Assembly (NCBI GenBank): GCA_031119205.1
Contig: JAVHYF010000011.1
Location: 1-64,000 of the forward strand
Reading direction: 5' to 3'
Length of the DNA stretch: 64,000 nt
Origin: Moraxellaceae bacterium
GTDB taxonomy: Bacteria > Pseudomonadota > Gammaproteobacteria > Burkholderiales > Rhodocyclaceae
A program made the translations under genes and the position numbers. The notes beneath the pieces are model-generated. The model did no database searches. It worked only from the letters and a program-made list of their open reading frames with translations, and was not told the origin of the DNA. Below, in pieces: positions 45,748 through 56,185 of this stretch (the first letter of the stretch is position 1; each line of letters begins with the position of its first letter).

Positions 45748-46779
45748 TCAGAACGGCGGCACGCCGATGGCGCCGGCCGCGTTCTCGATGGGGACGGCAA
45801 AGCCGACGCCGGCAAACACGCGGGCGCCGCTGGGGTTCACGATGGCGGTGACGATGCCGACCACTTCACCTTCCATGGTCACCAGCGGCCCGCCTGAATT
45901 GCCGGGGTTGGCGGCGGCGTCGAACTGGATCAGGTTGGTCAGCAGCTTCTCGCCCTTGGGTGAGCGGAATTCGCGCTTGAGGCCGGACACCACGCCGCTG
46001 GACACCGACGGCCCGAAGCCGAAGGGAAAGCCCACCGCGATGACTTCGTCGCCTGGTGCGAGATCGCCCGTGGAGCGCAGCGTGGCCGGTTGCAGGTCGT
46101 CCGGCAGCTTGGTGGCGCGCAGTACCGCGAGGTCGTGTTCCGGCTCCATCGCCACCACGTAGGCGCCGGCCTCCGTACCGTCGGCGAAGGTCAGGGTGAT
46201 GCGCCTGGAGCCGGCCACTACGTGCAGGTTGGTCAGGATGTCGCCGCGCTCGGTGATCACCACGCCGGTGCCGATGGCGGTGTTCTCCTCGACTTCGGAT
46301 TCTGCTTTCGGGCGGGCCTTGTTGCCGTCCTTCTTCGGGTCCGTCAGCGGCGGCTTGGCGGCCTTGGACTTCACCTCCTCGCCATCCGGCATGCCGTGAC
46401 CGAGCACCCGCACGATGGACGGGCCGATGGCCATGGCGGCCTTGGTGGCCTGCGAGGGCAGGGGCTTCTTTTCGAGGCTGGTGCGCACTGCCTGATCGAT
46501 GTCGCGCTGGGTGATCTCGCGCGGGCTGCCGCTGATGTAACGGCGATCGACCTCCAGGGCGATCAGCACCGCGGCCATGCCGCCGACGAACAGCAACAGT
46601 CCGCGATGGCGGCCCGCGGCATTGCGCAGGCGTGCGAAGCGGCGTGGGCGGGCGGGTTCGGGAGCGGCGGGTGTAGCGGTTGCGGCGGGGGGAGGCGTTG
46701 GCTGTGTGGCTGCGGCGGTCTGCGCGGACGCAGCCGACTGGGTCCGACCGGACTTGCTGTAGAGCGCAACCCGTTTCAT
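45748..46779 (-). CDS. Membrane-anchored S1C trypsin-like protease without PDZ
   Basis: A 343-residue protein. A disordered Ala/Pro/Thr N-terminal region (1-45) precedes one membrane helix (about 60-76), a linker and the HtrA-like protease domain. The triad is H186 (LTNLHVVAG), D216 (EHDLAVLR) and S295 (NPGNSGGPL). Unlike DegP/DegS there is no PDZ domain; the protein ends soon after the last beta strand. The active domain should be in the periplasm. The ATG at 46779 is preferred over a GTG two codons upstream because GGGAGG lies 5 bases before it. Confidence 0.9.
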   Translation of the reverse strand: MKRVALYSKSGRTQSAASAQTAAATQPTPPPAATATPAAPEPARPRRFARLRNAAGRHRGLLLFVGGMAAVLIALEVDRRYISGSPREITQRDIDQAVRTSLEKKPLPSQATKAAMAIGPSIVRVLGHGMPDGEEVKSKAAKPPLTDPKKDGNKARPKAESEVEENTAIGTGVVITERGDILTNLHVVAGSRRITLTFADGTEAGAYVVAMEPEHDLAVLRATKLPDDLQPATLRSTGDLAPGDEVIAVGFPFGFGPSVSSGVVSGLKREFRSPKGEKLLTNLIQFDAAANPGNSGGPLVTMEGEVVGIVTAIVNPSGARVFAGVGFAVPIENAAGAIGVPPF

Positions 46780-47171
46780 AGGCACCTCCCTGTCAACCAG
46801 CTTAGTCGTTGCGGTTGCAACCGAGTTTCGCGGTGGACGAAAAAAGCCTCATTGCCACATGGCCGTCATGCAAGAACCGGCCCATCGGCATGTCCAGGAG
46901 CCAGCCTACTGCAGACCGGCCCGCCTGACGATGGCGGAAACCGCTGCCCCGGCATACGCGTGAAGTGATGAACCCGGCGTCGGCAAGGCTGCCCGGCGGG
47001 CGCCTTGCATTGCGCTGCCCCGTCAGTCTGCCCGCCGCCGCGCAGGCAACGAGCAGGCTTTGCGAACCTTTGCACTGGTAACCGCAAACCAGGGACCATG
47101 CGCCAGGCGCTGCCGGTGTGCTGTTGATTCCTGCGCAGTCCGCACTGCTTCGGTGCGTGAACGGTGCCCGC
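46780..47171. other. Intergenic region with no clear feature
   Basis: About 390 bases between two minus-strand genes. It must contain the promoter of the S1C protease, but I see no consensus -35/-10 pair, and only short palindromes such as GGTTGCAACC at 46813-46822. No plausible coding sequence. Confidence 0.4.
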
Positions 47172-49862
47172 TCAGCGGCGTGCGGTCTGTGCTGCGGCCG
47201 GCGTCACCAATTGCAGCTTGCTGCGGTCCGGCTCTGTGCCACCCATGCGCTGGGCGATGCGGGCGGCACACAGGATGGGCAGCAGCTGCTCGGCTTCGTC
47301 CGTGGGCACGATGGCCTCGCTGATGACGCTGGCGCCGGCGATCATGCCGGGCACCGGTTTCATGCGCGCGACCGGCAACTCGGGGATGGGGCCGAGTTCG
47401 TCGGCCAGCACGCCCAGCCAGTTGCCGGGACCGTTGGCGAGCAGGATGACCTGCGGCAGGGCATCGCCGGCCTCATTTGCCTCACCGGCCTGAGCAATGT
47501 GACGGATGTCGAACACCGGTACCGGCGTGCCTTCGTACATCAGGTAGCCGCCGAAGTCCGGCCCGGCGCCGGGCGCGGTGGACAGTTTGCGGCCGGGCAG
47601 GGCCTCGACGATCTCCTCCGGTTTGAGGGCGAACCATTTTTCGCCGACGCGGAAGGTCGCCAGTTCGATGCAGGCGCCTTCGTCACTCTGGCGACGGCCG
47701 TGCAGTTGCGGCCGGCTGGTGGTGGGGGCGACTTCCGTGGCGGCCTGGGCTTCGCCCACCGGCACCATGACCAGCGCGGTCACCTCGTTGCGGTAGGCGT
47801 CGCCTTCACCCTTGTATTCGCGGTAGCCAGCCGAGCGGCGGGTGCCCACGGCGTGCAGGCGGCCCTGCCATTCGATGATGCTGCCACTGGTGGCGGCGCC
47901 GTCCCCGTCCCCGTCCGCCAGCTGTGCCAGCCCTGCCGGCAGGCGCGTGCCGGCGCGCAGGCGTTCGTCGCTGGCAGACAGCACGCAGCCTTGCGCGTCG
48001 ATGAAGGCCGCCAGGCAGTCCTGGCGCGGATTGCCGGCTTCGTCGCGGGGCAGGGCGTCGCGCAGCATGGCGGCGAACTGCGGGCTGCCGTCGAAGACGA
48101 TGCCCACGCCGCCCACCACGCGGCTGCCGTCCGGCGAGCGGATGGCCGCCCCATAGATATAGGTGGGCGCGCCGTCGTACAGCGGCGAGGGCGCGAACTC
48201 CGACACCACGTAGCCCTGCGAGTCCTCCAGCGCCAGCACGCGGCGGACCCACTCCTCGCGCAGGATCTCGTCGGCAGCGTCCTCGCGATGGCTGCGGGAG
48301 CTGGCCACCACCTTGCCACCGGTGTCGAAGACGATCAGGTCGCTGTACACGGTGTACAGCCCGTTGATGTAGCGCAGCACCTCGCCGATGCGATGGCGTC
48401 GCGCCGCATCCAGGCCGCCTTCCGCCAGCAGCTCGCGGAAGGCGCTGGTCAGTGCCCACCAGCGGCAGTCGTTGGCGCGCTCGTAGAGGTTGCGGTCCAT
48501 GATGTCGATGGCCAGCGCGGCCAGGAAGGCGCTGTCGTGCAGCACCGCCGACACCACGGTTTCGTGCAGGTCGTTGATGGATTCCGCGAACAGTGCCTTG
48601 GTGCGCTCGCCGCTGTTGCCCACCTCCTGCAGCAACACCTTGGCGAAGGCGCTGTTCACCGCAGCGGTTCCGCTCTGCTGCTGGCGGCTCATGCGCACAT
48701 GGCCGTTCCAGATGGAGCGGTTGAGCGCGCGCTGGATCTCGTCGGCCTGCAGCGGAATGTCGCGCAGGCGCTCGCCGAACATCGCCGGGCTGCGCATCAC
48801 GGCTTGCAGTGCCTGCGGGTCGATATGGCGCAGCGCCTCGCCGCGACTGCGTTCGAAGGCATGTTGCAACGGCAGCATGACGTGACCGTGCCAGCCCGGG
48901 CCGCCATAGCCCTGGTAAGGCGTAGCCGCGGCGCTGGTGGCCAGGTACTCGTGCGGGCCGAAGCGTTGCACGCTGAAGCCACCGTCCAGCACCGGTGCGA
49001 GCTGCACGCCGGTGGGGATGTGGTGTGCGTCCGAACTGGCGATGACCCGGCCGTTGGCGTCGGTGAGCAGCACGACGGACCAGTCCTGGTCGTGGTCCTG
49101 CTCGCGCAGGTTGGCGAAGATGCGCCGGGTTTCATCGTCGAAGCGGAAGCACAGGCACAGCACGCCCAGCGGCGCCTGGTCGCCGGGTTGCTCCACGCGA
49201 TACGCGTAGACGAGCGACTGTTCGTGCGCCGGCAGCAGGTCGATGTGGCGGAAGGCTTCCACATAGGCGGCACGGGTGCCCAGCGCCTCGGCCACCAGCG
49301 GGTCGCGGCTGGTCTCCACGCTGACGCTGTCGTCCAGCCGCAGCAGTACGCGGCCTTCGGTGTCCAGCAGCACGATGTCGTGATAGACCGAGTACTTGGC
49401 GACGTACTCGGCAAAGCGTGCGCGCAGGCTGTCCATGTCGTCCTGCAGCTCGCGGCGGGCGGCGTAGTGGCTGCGCACCTCGCGCTCGCGCAGCAGGAAG
49501 GCGCGGATGTCTTCGTCGGTAGCCAGGAAGCCGATGTCGGCGGTGCGCTCGAAGAGGTTGCGCACCATGATGTCCACCGCCACCTGGGCCTTGGCGCGCA
49601 TGGCCAGCACCGTCTTGTCCAGGACTTCATGTCCCAGTTGCTCCAGCAGGTGGCTGGTGAGCTGCTGGAAGGCCTGCCGCGTCGGGCCGGTATCGATGCC
49701 GGTGCCGGACAGCTGGCCGAGCAGTGTGAGGTTGTCCCAGCCGGTCTGCAGGCCCTGGAAGGATTGCCCGTAGGCCTGCACGGCCTCCATGTGGCGGCTG
49801 ATCCGGGCGAAACCGGGCGTTGTCCGGGCCGGCGTGGCCCGGGTGTCCTGGTGGCTGGGCAT
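47172..49862 (-). CDS. Soluble double-Cache protein with C-terminal CheW domain
   Basis: An 896-residue protein. Two sensor regions of Cache type are visible: about 140-330 (YHDIVLLDTEGRVLLRLDD, VVLLTDANGRVIASSDAH) and about 490-690 (YSDLIVFDTGGKVVASSRS, YIYGAAIRSPDGSRVVGGVG). The last about 170 residues form a CheW-like domain (ACIELATFRVGEKWFALKPEEIVE ... GGYLMYEGTPVPVFDIR). No hydrophobic membrane helix or signal peptide is present, although Cache domains are usually extracytoplasmic. The ATG at 49862 has AAGGGAG 6 bases upstream. It could couple a cytoplasmic signal to a CheA array. Confidence 0.8.
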   Translation of the reverse strand: MPSHQDTRATPARTTPGFARISRHMEAVQAYGQSFQGLQTGWDNLTLLGQLSGTGIDTGPTRQAFQQLTSHLLEQLGHEVLDKTVLAMRAKAQVAVDIMVRNLFERTADIGFLATDEDIRAFLLREREVRSHYAARRELQDDMDSLRARFAEYVAKYSVYHDIVLLDTEGRVLLRLDDSVSVETSRDPLVAEALGTRAAYVEAFRHIDLLPAHEQSLVYAYRVEQPGDQAPLGVLCLCFRFDDETRRIFANLREQDHDQDWSVVLLTDANGRVIASSDAHHIPTGVQLAPVLDGGFSVQRFGPHEYLATSAAATPYQGYGGPGWHGHVMLPLQHAFERSRGEALRHIDPQALQAVMRSPAMFGERLRDIPLQADEIQRALNRSIWNGHVRMSRQQQSGTAAVNSAFAKVLLQEVGNSGERTKALFAESINDLHETVVSAVLHDSAFLAALAIDIMDRNLYERANDCRWWALTSAFRELLAEGGLDAARRHRIGEVLRYINGLYTVYSDLIVFDTGGKVVASSRSHREDAADEILREEWVRRVLALEDSQGYVVSEFAPSPLYDGAPTYIYGAAIRSPDGSRVVGGVGIVFDGSPQFAAMLRDALPRDEAGNPRQDCLAAFIDAQGCVLSASDERLRAGTRLPAGLAQLADGDGDGAATSGSIIEWQGRLHAVGTRRSAGYREYKGEGDAYRNEVTALVMVPVGEAQAATEVAPTTSRPQLHGRRQSDEGACIELATFRVGEKWFALKPEEIVEALPGRKLSTAPGAGPDFGGYLMYEGTPVPVFDIRHIAQAGEANEAGDALPQVILLANGPGNWLGVLADELGPIPELPVARMKPVPGMIAGASVISEAIVPTDEAEQLLPILCAARIAQRMGGTEPDRSKLQLVTPAAAQTARR

Positions 49863-50332
49863 GAACTTCTCCCTTGGGCGATGCGGGCCTGTGCCGGCCG
49901 TTGTGGGTTTTTTGACGGGTAACTCGTCCGCCACATATCGGCAGGTGCGGGGCTGGTCTTGATGGCAAACGCCCGCATGTCATGGCCGGGTGTCGCAAAT
50001 GTCACGAACCGGGGCTGCGCCGTTCCTTTCCGCGGAATGAATCGCGGCGTGGCTGCGGGGTGTCCCGCGGAATCGGTCCGAGGAATCGGTTCGAGGGGCC
50101 GTAGAAGCGGCATGGCTGGCCGGCTGCCGTGGCCTCGGGGATAATCACGGTTTCCCTTAGCGAAACGGCGCAGCATGCTGCGCCCGGCCGACCACCCGGC
50201 CGCGTCTCCGGAGTGCCGCCCCGTCCAGTCTGCGACGCGCCGGCCGCGGATACTGTTTCACCGTCCTCGGCTTCACCGTCCTTCTTCTTCGTCCGGTTTC
50301 TCCGCCGGGTTCCACCTTCCAGGTAGCACACC
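49863..50332. other. Divergent intergenic region, long leader of DEAD-box gene
   Basis: 470 bases between the CheW-type gene and the helicase gene. It contains a tandem 13-bp repeat at 50069-50094 (GGAATCGGTCCGA then GGAATCGGTTCGA) and C/T-rich sequence near 50270-50320. DeaD-family genes often have long regulatory leaders, which may apply here. No coding sequence is supported. Confidence 0.45.
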
Positions 50333-52870
50333 ATGTCCGATACCCCTGCCAGCTTTGCCGAGCTCGCCCTGTCCACGCCGCTTCTGCAGGCGCTGGCCGA
50401 GGTTGGCTACGAAACGCCGTCGCCCATCCAGGCGGCCTGCATCCCCCATCTGCTGGCCGGCCACGACATCCTGGGCGAGGCCCAGACCGGCACCGGCAAG
50501 ACGGCCGCCTTCGCGCTGCCGATGCTCAACCGCCTGGACCCTGCCCAGCGCGCACCACAGGTGCTGGTGCTGACGCCCACCCGCGAGCTGGCCATCCAGG
50601 TGGCCGAGGCCTTCCAGCGCTACGCCCGCTACCTGCAGGATTTCCATGTCGTGCCCGTGTATGGCGGACAGAGCATGGTGGTGCAGTTGCGCGCGCTGTC
50701 GCGCGGTGCGCAGGTCATCGTCGGCACGCCGGGCCGGATCATGGATCACATCGAGCGCGGCAGCCTGAAGCTGGACGCGTTGCGCGCGCTGGTGCTGGAC
50801 GAAGCCGACGAGATGTTGCGCATGGGCTTCATCGACGACGTGGAATGGATCCTCCAGCACACGCCTGCCACGCGGCAGACCGCGCTGTTCTCCGCCACCA
50901 TGCCGTCGCAGATCCGCCGCGTGGCGCACCAGTACCTGCGCGAACCGAAGGAAGTGAAGATCGCCGCGGCCACCACCACCGTGTCCACCATCAGCCAGCG
51001 CTACTGGCCGGTGCGCGGGGTGAACAAGCTGGACGCGCTGACCCGCATCCTGGAGGTGGAGGAGGACTTCGACGCCGCCATCATCTTCGTGCGCACCAAG
51101 ACGGCCACCGTCGAGCTCGCCGACAAACTGGAGGCGCGTGGCTATGCCGCCGCGGCGCTGAACGGCGACATGACCCAGGGCCTGCGCGAGCGGGTCATCG
51201 AGCAACTGAAGAGCGGCTCGCTGGACATCGTGGTGGCCACCGACGTAGCCGCGCGCGGCATCGACGTGCCGCGTGTGTCGCACGTCATCAACTACGACAT
51301 TCCGTACGACACGGAAGCCTACGTGCACCGCATCGGCCGTACCGGCCGGGCAGGCCGCCAGGGCAGTGCGATCCTGTTCGTCGCGCCGCGCGAGACCGGC
51401 ATGCTGCGCGCCATCGAGCGTGCGACGCGCCAGCCGATCACCCAGATTGCATTGCCTACCCGTGAGGCCGTGGCCGACCGCCGCGTAGCGCAGTTCAAGC
51501 AGCAGGTGGCGGATGCGCTTGGTGAGGCCGATCTCGACCTGTCGTTCTTCGAGGAGGTGGTCAACCAGCTCGCCGTCGAACAGGAACTCGACACCCACGA
51601 GATTGCCGCCGCGCTGGTGTACCTGCTGCAGCGCGAACGCCCCTTGCAACTGGACGAAGCCGGCAAGGGCTGGGACGTGGCGACGGCACCGGTGCAGCAA
51701 CGTGACAGCGGCCGCGATGCACCGCGCGAACGCCGGACTTTCGAACGCTCGCAGGAGGGCGAGCGCAGCCACGAACGCCGCGACGAGCGCAGCGAGTACC
51801 AGCGCCCGCCGCGCGAGGAACGCCCGCAGGAGCATGCGCCTTTCGAGCGGCCCGACAACGACAGGACGCGTCGCGAGAACCGCGACGAGATCCTCGCCAA
51901 GCGGCGCGATTTCGCCTCCGGCAACATGCAGCGCTACCGCATCGAGGTCGGCCGCAACCAGGGCGTGACGCCGAAGGAAATCGTCGGTGCGATTGCGAAT
52001 GAAGGTGGCATCGAAGGCCGCCAGATCGGCCAGATCAACCTGTTCGACGACTACAGCACCGTCGAGCTGCCGGAGTTGCCGGACGACCTCCTCAACTTCC
52101 TGAAGCGCACCCGCGTGCGCCAGCTGCCGATCAACATCCGCGTCGCGGAGGCCGGCGAGGGTGACCGTCCGGCACCGCGCGACTTCCGTGCGGAGCGTGG
52201 CGAACCGCGCTTCGAGAAGAAGCCTTTCGAAAAGAAGTCCTTCGAGAAAGGCTCCTTCGAGAAAAAGCCCTACGACAAGAAGCCGTACGAGAAGAAGCCC
52301 TATGCGGGCAAGGACGATGGGGCGGAGCCGCGTGGCAGCTGGAGGGATGACGGCGCACGGCCGGCGGCCACCAAGCCTTGGGACAAGAAACCCTGGGAGA
52401 AGAAGCCCTGGGACAAGAATGCGGCACCGGCGTCACGCACGCCGGACGCAGGAGGCTTCCGCCGCGATGCGCGCGAAGACAATCGCGAAGCACGTCCGTC
52501 CAAGCCGTGGGAGAAGGGGGCCCGTGACCAGGTAGGTGCCCGTGACCAGACGCGCGACCCCGCGCCACGCCCGGCCAGCAGCTGGGACAAGCGCGCCAAG
52601 GCAGACCCGTCCAATCCCGGCAAGCCGGCTTACCTGCCCCGCACCCAAGCCGGCGATGCGCCGCCCAAGCGCAGCTTCAAGGCGGCCGGTGGCAGTGGCG
52701 ACCAGGACTTCTCGCGCGACAATGCGCCGGCGAAGCCGCCGTATCGTGACGAGCAGGGTACCAAGCCACCCTTCAAGTCCGGGCCGAAGCAGGATGGCCG
52801 CAAATTCGGCGGCAAGTCTGGTGGCAAACCTTTTGGTGGCCCGCCGAAGACGGGCCGTCGCGGCGGCTGA
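50333..52870 (+). CDS. deaD: DEAD-box RNA helicase, DeaD/CsdA type
   Basis: An 845-residue RNA helicase. Motifs: Q-motif (FAELALSTPLLQAL), Walker A AQTGTGKT at 50-57, DEAD at 155-158, SAT at 186-188, and HRIGRTGRAGR (motif VI). Residues about 530-610 hold the DbpA-type RNA-binding domain (RYRIEVGRNQGVTPKEIVGA). The C-terminal 220 residues are a highly charged, low-complexity tail with Phe/Tyr/Trp-Glu-Lys-Lys-Pro units (about 627-700), unusually repetitive. DeaD helps ribosome assembly and mRNA decay in the cold. The tail probably binds RNA or drives condensation. Confidence 0.93.
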   Translation: MSDTPASFAELALSTPLLQALAEVGYETPSPIQAACIPHLLAGHDILGEAQTGTGKTAAFALPMLNRLDPAQRAPQVLVLTPTRELAIQVAEAFQRYARYLQDFHVVPVYGGQSMVVQLRALSRGAQVIVGTPGRIMDHIERGSLKLDALRALVLDEADEMLRMGFIDDVEWILQHTPATRQTALFSATMPSQIRRVAHQYLREPKEVKIAAATTTVSTISQRYWPVRGVNKLDALTRILEVEEDFDAAIIFVRTKTATVELADKLEARGYAAAALNGDMTQGLRERVIEQLKSGSLDIVVATDVAARGIDVPRVSHVINYDIPYDTEAYVHRIGRTGRAGRQGSAILFVAPRETGMLRAIERATRQPITQIALPTREAVADRRVAQFKQQVADALGEADLDLSFFEEVVNQLAVEQELDTHEIAAALVYLLQRERPLQLDEAGKGWDVATAPVQQRDSGRDAPRERRTFERSQEGERSHERRDERSEYQRPPREERPQEHAPFERPDNDRTRRENRDEILAKRRDFASGNMQRYRIEVGRNQGVTPKEIVGAIANEGGIEGRQIGQINLFDDYSTVELPELPDDLLNFLKRTRVRQLPINIRVAEAGEGDRPAPRDFRAERGEPRFEKKPFEKKSFEKGSFEKKPYDKKPYEKKPYAGKDDGAEPRGSWRDDGARPAATKPWDKKPWEKKPWDKNAAPASRTPDAGGFRRDAREDNREARPSKPWEKGARDQVGARDQTRDPAPRPASSWDKRAKADPSNPGKPAYLPRTQAGDAPPKRSFKAAGGSGDQDFSRDNAPAKPPYRDEQGTKPPFKSGPKQDGRKFGGKSGGKPFGGPPKTGRRGG

Positions 52871-52884
52871 TCGGCTGATGCGTG

Positions 52885-52912
52885 CTGCGGTCGTCGCTGG
52901 CGACGACCGCAG
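52885..52912. terminator. Perfect 12-bp hairpin between convergent genes
   Basis: CTGCGGTCGTCG-ctgg-CGACGACCGCAG lies between the helicase and the chemoreceptor stop codons. No T run follows, so it could act as a Rho-assisted terminator or RNA-stabilising structure for both. Confidence 0.65.
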
Positions 52913-52941
52913 ACAGCTCGCCACGCTACTGCGAACAGGCC

Positions 52942-54438
52942 CTAGAGCTGGAAGCGGCCCAGGGACTCCTTGAGGTCGCGCGCAACCTGGTTCACCCCCT
53001 CGGTCTCGCGCGCGATCTCGCGCGTCGTCGCCGATGCCTGATCGGCCATGCGCGATATCTGTTCGACATGGCGGGCAATCTCCTCGGCGGCGGTTGACTG
53101 CTCGTGCAGAGCCTGCGAGATGTCTTCCACCACGCCGCCCACCTTGTTGGCCTGAGTGGTGATGGCGTCGATGGTTTCGCCTGCGCTGCCTGCATGCGCC
53201 ACGCCTTGCTCGACACGTGCCACGGCGTCGCTGATGGTGCTCAGCACCGATTCCTTGGCACTGCGCATGTCGGCCATCATCACGCCGATTTCGCTGGTGG
53301 CGGTGGTGGTGCGCTCGGCCAGTTTGCGTACCTCGTCGGCCACCACTGCGAAGCCACGGCCTGTTTCGCCCGCCCGCGCGGCCTCGATGGCGGCGTTGAG
53401 CGCCAGCAGGTTCGTCTGGTCGGCAATTTCCTTGATGATGTTCACGATCTGCGCGGCGCGCTCCGACTTGTCGCCGAGCTCTTCCACGCGGTGAGAGGCC
53501 TGGCTGATGGTGTCGGCGATGCCGGCCATTTCCTGCACTGCAGCGCGTACCACCTCGCTGCCGGTCAGGGCCGAGCGGTGCGAGCCCTCCGCCAGTGCAT
53601 GGGCGTTCTGTGCGCTGTCGCTGATATGCGCGATGGAGGTCGTCATCTGTTGCACGGCGCTGGCCATCGTGGCGGTGGAGTTGCTCTGCTCCGACGCGCC
53701 GTGCGCGATGCCATCCGTCGTGCGGTTGAGACGTGCCACCAGTTGGGCGAGGCTGTCGGCCCCCTGGCGAACGGTCGCGATCGATTCGCCCAGCTGCGTC
53801 TGCATGCGGGCGACGGCTGAAATCACCGGGCTGGCAGCGATGCGGTCTGCGGCGAACGGATAGTCCAGCCGCCCTTCCGCGACCCGTTCGGCGAAGCGCG
53901 ACACCTCGGCACCGTCCAGCACCATCTGCCGCAGCATGTGCGCCATGAAGCAGAGCAGGGTGGTCTCCAGCACCACGTACAGCGCATGGACCAGCACGAT
54001 GTTGATGCTGCCCGTCTGCGGAAAGACATACACACCCGCACCACCGGCCTGCAGGAACCAGAAACCGAGGTGATGCACGGCGATCACGCCTGCAGCAGCC
54101 ACCAGCGGACGCCAGTCGCAGTACAACAGCAGGAAGGCGAGCAGCACGAAGATGCCAAAGTGCGCCTCCAGCATGCCGTGAGACTGGTGGATCAGCAGGG
54201 CGGAGAACACCATGAAGGCGCAGGCCACCGCGACGCGCGACACCAGCTGGCCCGGCAGGCTGCGCGACAGCGCGAAAGGCAGCAGCGCGGCAGGTATGCC
54301 GACCAGCAGGGCGGGCAGCCAGCTGCCGGTGTAGGCCGCCACGCCCAGGCAGACCAGCAGGTGGGCGATCAGCACATTCGCCAGCAAGCGGTCTGCACGT
54401 GCGCGGAATGACTGCAGGGCATCGTTCTGGGCGGACAT
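52942..54438 (-). CDS. Chemoreceptor with polytopic membrane sensor region
   Basis: A 498-residue methyl-accepting protein. Instead of a periplasmic ligand domain, residues 20-190 hold about six membrane helices. Histidines H84, H87, H93, H122 and H123 lie in or beside them ([31 protein letters not shown]), a pattern I recall as conserved in this receptor type and suggestive of metal, haem or redox sensing. A HAMP-like region and a standard signalling hairpin ([17 protein letters not shown]) follow. It ends GRFQL without a docking pentapeptide. Confidence 0.88.
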   Translation of the reverse strand: MSAQNDALQSFRARADRLLANVLIAHLLVCLGVAAYTGSWLPALLVGIPAALLPFALSRSLPGQLVSRVAVACAFMVFSALLIHQSHGMLEAHFGIFVLLAFLLLYCDWRPLVAAAGVIAVHHLGFWFLQAGGAGVYVFPQTGSINIVLVHALYVVLETTLLCFMAHMLRQMVLDGAEVSRFAERVAEGRLDYPFAADRIAASPVISAVARMQTQLGESIATVRQGADSLAQLVARLNRTTDGIAHGASEQSNSTATMASAVQQMTTSIAHISDSAQNAHALAEGSHRSALTGSEVVRAAVQEMAGIADTISQASHRVEELGDKSERAAQIVNIIKEIADQTNLLALNAAIEAARAGETGRGFAVVADEVRKLAERTTTATSEIGVMMADMRSAKESVLSTISDAVARVEQGVAHAGSAGETIDAITTQANKVGGVVEDISQALHEQSTAAEEIARHVEQISRMADQASATTREIARETEGVNQVARDLKESLGRFQL

Positions 54439-54513
54439 GGTGGTTACCTCGTTCGAGTGGGCCGGGGAGCGTGGTGGAAGGATGAAGTAGTGAAGTGAAC
54501 TAGTGAAATGGGG

Positions 54514-54774
54514 TCAGCCGCCGATGCAGAGGATGCCGGCGCGCAGGGCCTCGAACTCAAAGTAGAGCAGGGCACCCAGTGACGCGAGCAGCCACAGGCC
54601 CAGCGCGACCCATGCGCTTGCCTGCTTGTGCGGAGAATGGCTAGCAGCGACGTTCATGACAGCGTCAATGCCGGTGGCGGCCTCGGTAGGAGTGATATCG
54701 CCGCTATCGGCAGGGCGCCGACCGGCTTTAGGCGGTGCCACCTCAGTGTTTTCCAGAGGGCCGGCATCCTGCAT
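54514..54774 (-). CDS. Possible small membrane protein
   Basis: An 86-residue frame with one convincing hydrophobic helix (SAWVALGLWLLASLGALLYF) near the C-terminus. An internal ATG at 54657 would give a 47-residue version that keeps the helix. Neither start has a good Shine-Dalgarno site. It lies alone between a chemoreceptor start and a ketoacyl synthase stop. The helix argues for a real gene, but a chance frame cannot be excluded. Confidence 0.4.
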   Translation of the reverse strand: MQDAGPLENTEVAPPKAGRRPADSGDITPTEAATGIDAVMNVAASHSPHKQASAWVALGLWLLASLGALLYFEFEALRAGILCIGG

Positions 54775-54858
54775 GGAAAGGGGGGCGTCAGGCTGCCTGG
54801 CGGCAGCTTCCGTCCGCGCAAGGCGCCATGGGCCTGGAGGCCTGGCCCGGAAGACAAC

Positions 54859-54878
54859 GGGGTGGCCATTGCCACCCC
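54859..54878 (-). terminator. Hairpin downstream of KAS III-like gene
   Basis: GGGGTGGC-catt-GCCACCCC, an 8-bp stem about 120 bases after the KAS III-like stop on the minus strand, followed by GTTGTCTTCC. Weak terminator candidate. Confidence 0.4.
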
Positions 54879-54998
54879 GACGGGTTTGTTACGCCTTGCT
54901 TCGCGGAGATGGGCGGAGGGACTGCTGGTAATCGTGCTGTGCTGGCGGAAGCGTGGCCCCGCGCTCACCAGCCTGGCGCAGGCCGCGCCGGTCGCTGC

Positions 54999-56114
<1,116 letters not shown>

Positions 56115-56185
56115 GTGGATCCTTGTGCTGCGCAGACCCGACACGCTAGCACAGCAGGCCAGGGCGGTCTGTCGGCGGCTTCCGC

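Noticed and set aside
47118-49922. Open frame of 934 codons on the plus strand
   Set aside because: It is fully antisense to the Cache-CheW gene, whose protein has clear domains; the plus-strand product is a His/Arg/Gln-rich composition typical of reverse-complement frames in GC-rich DNA.
50273-51835. Open frame of 520 codons opposite deaD
   Set aside because: Shadow of the helicase, which has all DEAD-box motifs in frame.
52209-52420. Repeat-rich stretch considered as a CRISPR-like array
   Set aside because: The repeats are in-frame codons of the helicase tail, of irregular length, with no spacers.
54486-54512. GTGAA-like motifs before the small membrane gene as another GTGAAAN array
   Set aside because: Only loosely similar (GTGAAGTGAAC, GTGAAATG), irregular spacing and no inverted partner nearby.
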